DNA of 24,474 nt from a virus, in the IMG/VR virus record IMGVR_UViG_3300044971_000890, positions 1-24,474 of that record; one strand, written 5' to 3'. The notes under the pieces are model-generated. The model was given only the letters and a program-made list of their open reading frames with translations. It did no database searches and was not told the DNA's origin. Positions within the stretch are counted from its first letter, which is position 1, and each line of letters begins with the position of its first letter. The translations under genes and the position numbers were made by a program. This document shows, in pieces, positions 9,055 to 14,536 of this stretch.

Positions 9055-9307
9055 TTATTTTCTTTAATTCGTTGTTTTGAACTTCTTGAAGGTCGAGTAC
9101 ATAACTTTGCCACAATAAGGTTTGATGAATAGGCTTGCATACCACATCATCAACTTTGAGTATGTCTCCTCCAGTAAGTCCATATATAAAGCCATACCAT
9201 CCCCACTTTTTACTAAACGCTGAAACTCCCGCATTTGCAAGTCCTTCGGCTTCTCCGCCACTAAAGACTTCTGGATATAAGCTATTAAGTCGATTCCTAA
9301 ATTGCAA
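9041..9307 (-). CDS. -1 frame extension of the tail chaperone-like protein
   Basis: This frame has no good start: a TTG at 9305-9307 sits directly after the T run, with no sign of separate initiation. It is best read as the C-terminal part of a frameshift product: 160 residues from 9786 to 9307, then 88 residues here, 248 in all. It reads LQFRNRLNSLYPEVF, then GGEAEGLANAGVSAFSKKWG, WYGFIYGLTGGDILKVDDV and a polar tail ending NNELKKINAKR. The Trp-Gly-Trp-Tyr...Gly-Gly-Asp pattern looks like a genuine globular domain rather than a shadow frame. Its stop overlaps the next gene by 14 bases. In lambda the analogous G/GT pair uses a -1 shift to add a tape-measure-binding domain; that parallel is inferred. 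Confidence 0.6.
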   Translation of the reverse strand: MQFRNRLNSLYPEVFSGGEAEGLANAGVSAFSKKWGWYGFIYGLTGGDILKVDDVVCKPIHQTLLWQSYVLDLQEVQNNELKKINAKR

Positions 9308-9786
9308 AAAAAAACCATTGCACCTTTCACATATGCCATTGGTATTTCTTGAAAATCATCAAAGATTTTGCCCTCATATTTTTCAATAAGGTATTTTTTG
9401 TCATCACCCTCAACAATAGGTCTATACAAAACAGACATTACCTTATACAGATTGTCTCTGTCTTTTTGGTAGTTGTCGATGTCTATAAATTCAGCCGTAC
9501 TTAACTTGTCAAAGTTAGGGATGAATCCGTACTTAACTCCATTAAGCTCAAATGTCTTAACCAAGCCAGGATCATCGGACAAAGCTTCTTTTATACTGGC
9601 GATTATTTTCTCAAGTGTCTTATAGGGGATTTGTTTAATCTCGTGAGTGTTAATTTCGCAGAATATAGAAATGGTTTGGATTGCACGGTCAAAGTCGCTC
9701 AATGTCTCTGGGAGCTTCTCAAACTCCAAGTATTGATGCAACTTAATATCTTTTAAACTTGTTGGTACAATTAGGCTTCTCTCCAT
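9064..9786 (-). CDS. Tail assembly chaperone-like protein, zero-frame product (240 aa)
   Basis: This is the first gene after the terminator at 9822-9844 and begins the tail module. The N-terminal 150 residues (LIVPTSLKDIKLHQYLEFEK, FGEI-like VKYGFIPNFDKLSTAEFIDI, YKVMSVLYRPIVEGDDKKY) resemble a family common in Bacteroidota phages that I associate with tail assembly chaperones. At codons 158-160 the frame crosses nine T bases (GTT TTT TTT TGC). In the zero frame it continues with CNLGIDLIAYIQKSLVAEK and REFQRLVKSGDGMALYMDLL, which reads like real protein. The -1 frame over the same bases is also open to 9041. In typical phages the chaperone lies just before the tape measure; here five genes intervene, which lowers certainty about the name. 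Confidence 0.65.
   Translation of the reverse strand: MERSLIVPTSLKDIKLHQYLEFEKLPETLSDFDRAIQTISIFCEINTHEIKQIPYKTLEKIIASIKEALSDDPGLVKTFELNGVKYGFIPNFDKLSTAEFIDIDNYQKDRDNLYKVMSVLYRPIVEGDDKKYLIEKYEGKIFDDFQEIPMAYVKGAMVFFCNLGIDLIAYIQKSLVAEKPKDLQMREFQRLVKSGDGMALYMDLLEETYSKLMMWYASLFIKPYCGKVMYSTFKKFKTTN
9306..9314 (-). promoter_or_regulatory. Putative -1 ribosomal frameshift site (T9 run)
   Basis: Nine consecutive T on the minus strand. In the zero frame the codons are GTT TTT TTT TGC, so the heptamer T TTT TTT sits exactly as X XXY YYZ. After a one-base backward slip the next codon is TTG at 9307-9305, which leads into the open -1 frame. A simple miscall of the homopolymer length would produce the same pattern, so raw read support matters. 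Confidence 0.55.
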
Positions 9787-9821
9787 ATGGGAATAAAACC
9801 CAAAAAAGCCGATTTGTTACG

Positions 9822-9844
9822 AAAAAAGGGGCTTTAATGCCCCC
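9822..9844 (-). terminator. Rho-independent terminator after the moron-like cassette
   Basis: Read on the minus strand: GGGGC, loop ATTAAA, GCCCC, then TTTTTT. The five-base GC stem is at 9839-9843 and 9828-9832, and the U-tract is at 9822-9827. It begins immediately after the stop codon of the 83-aa gene (9845-9847). It would end transcription from the promoter at 10456-10486 before the tail genes, unless it is leaky. Confidence 0.85.
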
Positions 9845-10096
9845 TTAGAATATTGAATGGTCGCCGAAAGTGTCTGTGTCGACATACTTGTTGAATAAAT
9901 CAACTATTTTATTGTGGGCATCAATTATAACCCTTTGGGCATTGCCAGTGCCGTAGTAAATATCCTCCTTTAATGTCTCAAGGATGTAAATGGCTTCTTC
10001 TCTGATTTTCTCGTCGCAGTCATTGAAGTGGCTTTCAACAAACTCCTCAAGTTCGTATAAATCGTGTGATGGGCAATTGTCTTCGTTTAGTTTCAT
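9845..10096 (-). CDS. Acidic 83-aa protein, last gene of the moron-like cassette
   Basis: No family recognised. The protein is acidic and mostly helical (YELEEFVESHFNDCDEKIRE, YILETLKEDIYYGTGNAQRV, DAHNKIVDLFNKYVD) with two Cys residues (CPSHD near the N-terminus and NDCDE) and no membrane segment. Its ATG overlaps the stop of the 33-aa membrane protein (ATGA), and its stop abuts a terminator. A soluble partner of the tiny membrane protein is possible from coupling alone. The role is unknown. Confidence 0.65.
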   Translation of the reverse strand: MKLNEDNCPSHDLYELEEFVESHFNDCDEKIREEAIYILETLKEDIYYGTGNAQRVIIDAHNKIVDLFNKYVDTDTFGDHSIF

Positions 10097-10194
10097 AAGC
10101 GTTCTATAATAGCGATTAAAGTGCCAAGTGCTAATGCCGTAATCATAATGGCATTAAATAGGTGAAGTGCGATGTTTTTTAATAGGTTTTTCAT
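10093..10194 (-). CDS. 33-aa single-span membrane protein
   Basis: The frame begins MKNLLKNIALHLF, continues with the hydrophobic AIMITALALGTLIAII and ends ERL. One transmembrane helix of about 20 residues follows a Lys/Asn N-terminus, so the N-terminus probably faces the cytoplasm. Start overlaps the 80-aa gene stop (ATGA at 10191-10194), and the stop overlaps the 83-aa gene start (ATGA at 10093-10096). The double coupling makes translation likely despite its size. A small membrane protein in an autonomous phage cassette could act in superinfection exclusion or membrane modulation; that is inference. Confidence 0.65.
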   Translation of the reverse strand: MKNLLKNIALHLFNAIMITALALGTLIAIIERL

Positions 10195-10433
10195 ATTACT
10201 GTGATTGATTGGATTTTCTCTGCAAATGTTTTGGTTGATTGGTCCATTGCGTGAACCATCCAAGATTCTAAAAAGTTATTGTAGGCTTTTTTAGTCATAT
10301 TTGAGGCCTCAATAATAAATCTAAACGCTTCAGTTGGGTGCATCATAAAAGTGATGGTGTCATTCTCGCACACATAAGTGTAAACGCTTTGATTGTCTTT
10401 TTTAGTTTCGTTTGTTAAAGCAAATTTTTTCAT
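10191..10433 (-). CDS. 80-aa protein, first gene of the moron-like cassette
   Basis: No family recognised. A short beta strand pair (SVYTYVCENDTITFMMHP) leads into an amphipathic helix (TEAFRFIIEASNMTKKAYNN), then FLESWMVHAMDQSTKTFAEK. There is one cysteine, no signal peptide and no membrane span. It starts about 23 bases downstream of the -7 box of a consensus Bacteroidota promoter and is the leader gene of a three-gene coupled unit. Function is unknown. Confidence 0.7.
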   Translation of the reverse strand: MKKFALTNETKKDNQSVYTYVCENDTITFMMHPTEAFRFIIEASNMTKKAYNNFLESWMVHAMDQSTKTFAEKIQSITVI

Positions 10434-10455
10434 ACTTTTTTCTTATTTGATAGAG

Positions 10456-10486
10456 CAAAGATACAGTTGTATTTTGAATTTACAAA
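10456..10486 (-). promoter_or_regulatory. Consensus Bacteroidota promoter for the moron-like cassette
   Basis: Minus strand: -33 TTTG (10483-10486), 19-base spacer, -7 TATCTTTG (10456-10463). This matches the Bacteroidota primary sigma consensus TTTG-N19-TAnnTTTG exactly. The start codon of the 80-aa gene is about 23 bases downstream. Confidence 0.8.
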
Positions 10487-10508
10487 ATAAAATATACAAT
10501 TTATTGTA
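10470..10508 (-). promoter_or_regulatory. Two inverted repeats over and above the cassette promoter (operator candidates)
   Basis: A 7+7 inverted repeat, TATTTTG-N6-CAAAATA, spans 10470-10489 and covers the -33 box and much of the spacer. A second, TACAAT-TT-ATTGTA, spans 10495-10508 just upstream. Both would suit a dimeric repressor or activator. AT-rich DNA makes such palindromes by chance, so confidence is modest. Confidence 0.4.
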
Positions 10509-10535
10509 ACTATTTGATTTTTAGGCTAATAATTT

Positions 10536-11705
10536 TTAGCGAATTGAATATTTACCATAATTAGGACGGTTAAAGCTATTGAATATTGCATATCTACTCG
10601 CATCAATACCGTGGTTAAAAGCATCCACTGGCCTATTAGTTGCCTTCCCATCTTTATCCTGAATATACTTGTAGTTTCTGAACTCCTTAATAAGATTGGT
10701 TGATCGTGTAGTAATATGTATCTTATACCTTCGCATCATATCAATACCTATATTTATTGAATCTGGGCCTTTAGCCGTAGGCTTTACATTAAACCCATAG
10801 GAATGAATCTCATTAATGGACTTTGGTTCGCTTGAATCAGCAAATATATTTACTCGCCTATCTATGTTTAGCGACCTCATAACATCCACAATATCCTTAT
10901 TGGTCATTCCGTTCTGGTATATATGCTCATCAAGGTAAATCTTGTCGTCATAAAGGTAAACAGAAACCAGGGCCGTAGGATCTTGAGTATACCCAAAGTC
11001 TAACCCATAAGCAATGAATCGAGCTTCTTGTGGTATATTACCAATCTCCTCGTAGTTAAACACCAATAGTTTAGATTGGGCCTTTTGTCCAAGCCCATAG
11101 ATTCGCCAGTATGTTTCATCAACTTCCTTAAGCCGTTCAATCTCAGCTACCAGGTTAGCATCAAGGAATGGGTTATCTTTGTAAGTGGTTACAAAGAACT
11201 CAGCGTCTGGTCTTGGAATGATATTATCATAAAGCCAATGATATTCCTCCGATGGATTAAAGTCAATAATAACCTTATCCGTTGTTCTTATGTTTAATTG
11301 GAAAAAATCTTCCCACTTCAGCTCATTGCCCTCATTAACAAATAGTAAGTGCCTTTTGCGACCTCTAATCTTTTGCGGTTCATCCAAACTTACAAATTCA
11401 ATCACATTGGAATTTAAATGGTATTCGTTTACAGACTTGTAGTGATCCTCTTCGTTATACAAATCATATTTGCGGAGTAACTCAAAAAAATCCCTCATTA
11501 CTGATCCACGAAGTGCTGGGCCGTGCTTTCTGACTATTGATATTATTTTATTCTGATTTGTTAAGCAATATTTGAATATTATCCAAATAAGGATATTGTA
11601 AGTCTTCCCAGAACGAGTACCCCCTTGCTCGACTGTAAAACGCTTAGTGCTTTGCTCTAAATGGGCAAATACACAGTTACTCTTCAAGTTTATTGATGAC
11701 CTCAA
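10536..11705 (-). CDS. terL: Terminase large subunit (389 aa)
   Basis: Packaging motor: an ATPase that threads DNA into the prohead, plus a nuclease that cuts the concatemer. Walker A is GGTRSGKT at 28-35. The Walker B-like region is HLLFVNEGNEL (about 119-129), with the following acidic residue as catalytic glutamate. The coupling motif region is IDFNPSEEYHW (147-157). The RNase H-like nuclease has GLDFGYTQDP (234-243, D236), FADSSEPKSINEI (289-300) and the C-terminal PVDAFNHGIDASRYA. The length is slightly shorter than the usual 400-450 residues but all motifs are present. It resembles the PBSX/SPP1-like (Terminase_3) group. It overlaps the small subunit gene by 29 bases. The tail module, not a portal gene, follows after the inserted cassette. 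Confidence 0.92.
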   Translation of the reverse strand: MRSSINLKSNCVFAHLEQSTKRFTVEQGGTRSGKTYNILIWIIFKYCLTNQNKIISIVRKHGPALRGSVMRDFFELLRKYDLYNEEDHYKSVNEYHLNSNVIEFVSLDEPQKIRGRKRHLLFVNEGNELKWEDFFQLNIRTTDKVIIDFNPSEEYHWLYDNIIPRPDAEFFVTTYKDNPFLDANLVAEIERLKEVDETYWRIYGLGQKAQSKLLVFNYEEIGNIPQEARFIAYGLDFGYTQDPTALVSVYLYDDKIYLDEHIYQNGMTNKDIVDVMRSLNIDRRVNIFADSSEPKSINEIHSYGFNVKPTAKGPDSINIGIDMMRRYKIHITTRSTNLIKEFRNYKYIQDKDGKATNRPVDAFNHGIDASRYAIFNSFNRPNYGKYSIR

Positions 11706-12036
11706 TGTTTATGTCTAAAGCTTTGCCGTTCATTCCCGTAATCTCCTTGCGTTCTATATATCCTCTGTCCTTACCCTTTGTTTTAAGCATAAAGATAATA
11801 GCCGTTGGATTGCCATCTCTGATAAGCTCGTATAGTTTTGATTCAGTAAAATCTAAAACAAGGTTTTGAATCTCTTGAACTTTATCTGCAAACTCTGGAT
11901 CATCACGCATCCATTTGTATGGAGTTGTTCTATCCATATTCAACTTTTTAGTTGCCTGGCTTATTATTCCAAGGTGCTTCTCTAAAACTTCAAGGAAAGC
12001 TTCCTTTTTAGACTGTAGATTTTGTTGAATATTCAT
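11677..12036 (-). CDS. terS: Terminase small subunit (119 aa)
   Basis: DNA-recognition subunit of the packaging motor. An N-terminal helix-turn-helix is visible (FLEVLEKHLGIISQATKKLN, then MDRTTPYKWMRDDPEFADKV), followed by a helical oligomerisation region (EIQNLVLDFTESKLYELIRD) and a C-terminal tail with KTKGKDRGYIERKEI, common in these small terminases. It overlaps terL by 29 bases, and its ATG overlaps the stop of the 45-aa gene (ATGA at 12033-12036). Length and gene order are normal. Confidence 0.85.
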   Translation of the reverse strand: MNIQQNLQSKKEAFLEVLEKHLGIISQATKKLNMDRTTPYKWMRDDPEFADKVQEIQNLVLDFTESKLYELIRDGNPTAIIFMLKTKGKDRGYIERKEITGMNGKALDINIEVINKLEE

Positions 12037-12170
12037 TTTAACTTAATGGTTAATTCAATCCAATAAATAAGGAATGACAAGTTGATTATCACTTCGTTTT
12101 CCTCATAGTCTAATATAAGAGACGGCCATATATAAATACAAGTATACCACTTGCCAGTTTTAATTTTCAT
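12033..12170 (-). CDS. 45-aa hydrophobic protein before the terminase genes
   Basis: The frame starts MKIKTGKWYTCIYIWPSL and ends LSFLIYWIELTIKLK. Two short hydrophobic stretches flank an acidic turn (DYEENE), so it may be membrane-associated. The start lies in the last codons of the 97-aa gene, and the stop overlaps the small terminase start (ATGA). It fills what would otherwise be a 124-base gap in a very tight operon. No family recognised. Confidence 0.5.
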   Translation of the reverse strand: MKIKTGKWYTCIYIWPSLILDYEENEVIINLSFLIYWIELTIKLK

Positions 12171-12453
12171 AAGTTTCTTTGTAGTATTTTTCTGCATTTT
12201 CTTTTATCCCATTTGGTATACAAAGTATATCACTTGCAGAATTAAAATATGCATCTTTAATTTGTTCCTTCTCCATTTCTTTGGCTTCGTGTATGATTAA
12301 TTCATAACGAGTTGCAAAGTTTTTACTAAACAATACAGTTTTATTTTTATCTAATTTAATTAAGTTTTGTTCTTCTAACTCATTAATTAGCCAATCTACT
12401 GCCATAACCATTTTGTTGGTGTTACCAGTATGGTTTGTTTGTTGTTTTTTCAT
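12160..12453 (-). CDS. Conserved-looking phage protein, EAKEMEKEQI type (97 aa)
   Basis: Soluble helical protein. It has AVDWLINELEEQNL near the N-terminus, then ELIIHEAKEMEKEQIKDAY and a C-terminal KENAEKYYKETYEN. I recognise the EAKEMEKEQI...A pattern as a small uncharacterised family frequent in Bacteroidota phages; no function is known to me. The start overlaps the DUF3310-like gene stop (ATGA at 12450-12453). Confidence 0.65.
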   Translation of the reverse strand: MKKQQTNHTGNTNKMVMAVDWLINELEEQNLIKLDKNKTVLFSKNFATRYELIIHEAKEMEKEQIKDAYFNSASDILCIPNGIKENAEKYYKETYEN

Positions 12454-12698
12454 AACTCTTTTATTTTTTGCTCATACCATTGGGCTTTTTTTAAATCTTG
12501 GTCAATAGGTTGGTTTGGTTTATTACCTAAACGCATACGATACTTAAACGCACACATTTGACAGTGCAACTTAAACGCATCCTTGCCCCAGATATCAACC
12601 ATCATTTCCCAGACTTCCTTGTTTAGTGTTTTATAGTGGTTTGGGTTAATGTAGTCATATACCTCGCCTTGTTCTCTGTCTTGATGAAATGTAGCCAT
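12450..12698 (-). CDS. DUF3310-like (SaV-type) small phage protein (82 aa)
   Basis: The core INPNHYKTLNKEVWEMMVDI, with CAFKYRMRLGNKPNQPIDQD and LKKAQWYEQKIKEL, matches the DUF3310 layout: an N-terminal HYK, a helix, a K-Y-x-x-R-x-G segment, then D-L-x-K-A-x-W-Y. Such proteins are common in phage early regions; their biochemical role is not settled. Its start lies inside the preceding 51-aa frame, and its stop is coupled to the 97-aa gene. Confidence 0.75.
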   Translation of the reverse strand: MATFHQDREQGEVYDYINPNHYKTLNKEVWEMMVDIWGKDAFKLHCQMCAFKYRMRLGNKPNQPIDQDLKKAQWYEQKIKEL

Positions 12699-12778
12699 TC
12701 TGAAAATTTGATTGGGTTAATGTTTTTCTCTTGGAGATAGTCCAAGGTTCTTGTGGTTAGTGGTGTTAATTTTTTCAT
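12623..12778 (-). CDS. Possible 51-aa protein overlapping the DUF3310-like gene
   Basis: ATG 12776-12778 is the first start after a near-consensus promoter. The frame reads MKKLTPLTTRTLDYLQEKNI then NPIKFSEWLHF before it enters the DUF3310-like gene in another frame and stops at 12623. The first 27 residues lie outside any other gene and look like protein; the rest is shadow-like. It may be a short leader peptide, or the remnant of a longer protein joined by a lost base. Confidence 0.35.
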   Translation of the reverse strand: MKKLTPLTTRTLDYLQEKNINPIKFSEWLHFIKTENKARYMTTLTQTTIKH

Positions 12779-12785
12779 ATCAGTG

Positions 12786-12817
12786 CAAATATAGTATTTT
12801 AATTTTACAATTTCAAA
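12786..12817 (-). promoter_or_regulatory. Bacteroidota-type promoter ahead of the terminase operon
   Basis: Minus strand: -33 TTTG (12814-12817, overlapping the HNH gene stop), 20-base spacer, -7 TATATTTG (12786-12793). The spacer is one base longer than the ideal 19. It would drive the small genes and terminase genes down to 10536. Confidence 0.65.
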
Positions 12818-13073
12818 TCTTGCCTATATCCATTCGTAGCTTGTGTATCTTTTTTAAATCTTCTTTGCAATCTGTAATATCACCGTACTCAATATGACAA
12901 GGTCTGCAAAGTGCCATCAAGTTAAATATGTTATCCTTGGAAGTTCTTCCCCCCATTCCCCTGGCTTCAATATGGTGGATGTCCGTTGCTCTGGCCTCAC
13001 AGACTTCGCAAGGGATGAAGTCGGATGTATCATAGCCAAAATAATCCAAGTATATTTTAGTGTGCTTTTTCAT
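12813..13073 (-). CDS. HNH nuclease (86 aa)
   Basis: Compact HNH protein: CEVC (22-25) and CRPCH (56-60) form a zinc-ribbon-like pair, HHIEAR (33-38) gives the catalytic His, and N48 lies in SKDNIFNLMALC. Phage HNH nucleases encoded near the terminase can be needed for DNA packaging cleavage in cos/pac phages; a role of that kind is plausible here, since the terminase lies about 1 kb downstream. I chose ATG 13071-13073 because it gives a normal family length with a short overlap with the ParB-like gene. An upstream ATG (13151) would add 26 poorly related residues inside that gene. Confidence 0.8.
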   Translation of the reverse strand: MKKHTKIYLDYFGYDTSDFIPCEVCEARATDIHHIEARGMGGRTSKDNIFNLMALCRPCHIEYGDITDCKEDLKKIHKLRMDIGKI

Positions 13074-13602
13074 TGATGTAAGCAAGTATTCGTTCTGATG
13101 TTGTTGTATAGTCTGGGAAATCCTTGTCAAGTTTTTTGATGAACTTCTCAAACTTTTTTAAGTCGGTATTGTTATTAAAACAGATAGTATAGTTAAAACT
13201 GTCTTCTTTATCCTCTTGCACCTCCTCCGCATCTTCCACTTCAAATAGGTTAGGATCAAGGTCAAGGCCAAATCCATCAAGCTCACTTAAATCCCACTCA
13301 TTTGCCAAGGCATCAAAATCCCAATCCCCATAGTTAAGATTGTCCTTAATAAGAAATTCCTTTTGCTGATCAATCGGTAAATCAACCACCAAAACTTCAG
13401 TTTCTTTGAATCCTAATTCTTTAAGAGCTTTAAGTCTCATATTACCCCCAAGCACCTCAAAGTCTTTATTGACTACAATAGGCCTAATATCCAGCATTTG
13501 CGGAAACTCCTTAATTGATAATAAGAGCTTCTTATATTTCGCCTTGTTGATTACCCTCGGATTGTTTGGGTTGGTTTTCAGTTTCGATACTTGTAATTTC
13601 AT
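13057..13602 (-). CDS. ParB/sulfiredoxin-like domain protein (181 aa)
   Basis: Residues 1-95 carry a ParB N-terminal-like fold: LKTNPNNPRVINKAKYKKLL, RPIVVNKDFEVLGGNMRLKA (40-59) and LKELGFKETEVLVVDLP. The GGNMRLKAL helix is the ParB Box II-like nucleotide/DNA segment. Residues 100-145 are unusually acidic (GLDLDPNLFEVEDAEEVQED), and the tail is mostly helical (LKKFEKFIKKLDKDFPDY). In phages this domain often precedes an adenine methyltransferase; here it stands alone, with the HNH gene as its 3' neighbour. DNA binding or nicking is the likely activity, but the substrate is unknown. Confidence 0.75.
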   Translation of the reverse strand: MKLQVSKLKTNPNNPRVINKAKYKKLLLSIKEFPQMLDIRPIVVNKDFEVLGGNMRLKALKELGFKETEVLVVDLPIDQQKEFLIKDNLNYGDWDFDALANEWDLSELDGFGLDLDPNLFEVEDAEEVQEDKEDSFNYTICFNNNTDLKKFEKFIKKLDKDFPDYTTTSERILAYINEKAH

Positions 13603-13641
13603 TATAATAATTTTTTAAAAGTTCAGCCTCTTCACGATTTT

Positions 13642-14076
13642 CTAATTGATGCCATACTCCTTATGTATAATTAAAAGGTCATTGATCATATCTTGCCAGG
13701 CTTTAGGGTTACAAGTACAAGGTCTATAAAATTTCCTTGATTGAAATACTCTATTCCAAATAGTCGCAATTTCGTCGCCTTCTTGTTTTGTCAAGGTTGT
13801 ATTATTAACCTTTTGAAACTCGGTTAAATAGTTAAACTCGTTTTCAGTCAAGCACAATGGTTGCTTGTAACGGAATAACTTATTGAGCTTCTCTTTACGC
13901 TCTTCGCATCCGCAGTCTTCTCCAGCAATGAACTTGACAAGCTTATCAATCCCAGTCGCTTTGGTTACCTTCGCAATCGTGTCCCCCAAACCTAACGATG
14001 GTTGTTCTTGTGTTTCTTGACTCTCGATATGCTCGATAATCGTTTTTTGTTTGTTTTTTAAGTTTTTCTTTGGCAT
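13642..14076 (-). CDS. Conserved phage protein with CGCEERKEKLNKLF motif (144 aa)
   Basis: The segment GDTIAKVTKATGID (31-44) followed by CGCEERKEKLNKLFRYKQPL (55-74) and LTENEFNYLTEF is typical of an uncharacterised family spread through Bacteroidota phages. A second cysteine cluster, CTCNPKAWQDMIND, lies near the C-terminus, so a metal-binding role is possible. Its first 44 codons overlap the end of the sigma-like gene in another frame (131 bases). Because the overlapped segment matches the family pattern, the start at 14076 seems right. Confidence 0.7.
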   Translation of the reverse strand: MPKKNLKNKQKTIIEHIESQETQEQPSLGLGDTIAKVTKATGIDKLVKFIAGEDCGCEERKEKLNKLFRYKQPLCLTENEFNYLTEFQKVNNTTLTKQEGDEIATIWNRVFQSRKFYRPCTCNPKAWQDMINDLLIIHKEYGIN

Positions 14077-14536
14077 TTTTTATAGTATTAAATATTGAAT
14101 GTACTCCAATCCCAGTGCTTTTGGCTATATCTCTTAAGCTGCAACCATTTACAAAATACAATTCAAGGAGCATTTGCTCATATTCCCCGAAGCCTTGTAT
14201 GATTCGTTTAAGTTTATGTATTAAAATCTGATATTTTTGCTCTTGATCATCAACTGGCTCAAGCTCGTATTCAAAATTAGTGAAGTCCGCCCCGTACTCC
14301 TTGCGTTTGTGGAAGTCGTAGTATAGGTTCTGAATGACCTTAAACACATAAACCGTATTTATACCCCCAGAATAGTTGACTAACTTCTCAAGATTGCCTT
14401 CTTTGATTTGTAATTCACCTATTTTTAAGTACATCTGTTGCACAATTTCCTTTGCCGTCGCTGAATCAGCCCCTAAATAATTTGCTATTTTGAGCCATTC
14501 TTTGTGCTTATTGGCAAAGTCTTGAAGTGTCAGCAT
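13946..14536 (-). CDS. Sigma-70-like (ECF-type) RNA polymerase factor (196 aa)
   Basis: Residues about 20-100 form a region-2-like helical domain (ATAKEIVQQMYLKIGELQIK and VFKVIQNLYYDFHKRKEYGA). Residues 110-160 form a region-4 helix-turn-helix (EQMLLELYFVNGCSLRDIAK then STGIGVHSIFNTIKNAKEKL). The last 35 or so residues (Arg-rich, ending GNQSDWD) overlap the next gene and look shadow-like, so the functional protein probably ends near residue 162. It could redirect host RNA polymerase to phage late genes, whose operons lack the host-type promoter. Region 2 is divergent, so a sigma-like activator is an alternative. Confidence 0.7.
   Translation of the reverse strand: MLTLQDFANKHKEWLKIANYLGADSATAKEIVQQMYLKIGELQIKEGNLEKLVNYSGGINTVYVFKVIQNLYYDFHKRKEYGADFTNFEYELEPVDDQEQKYQILIHKLKRIIQGFGEYEQMLLELYFVNGCSLRDIAKSTGIGVHSIFNTIKNAKEKLKKQTKNDYRAYRESRNTRTTIVRFGGHDCEGNQSDWD

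Noticed and set aside
9041-9307. Independent 88-aa gene starting at TTG 9307
   Set aside because: The TTG lies directly behind a T9 run with no initiation signal, and the frame reads better as a frameshift extension.
13540-13650. Third-frame stretch reading QLENREEAELLKNYYNEI before and into the ParB-like gene
   Set aside because: It has no start codon after the preceding stop, and most of it is the shadow of the ParB-like N-terminus; only about 15 codons are independent.
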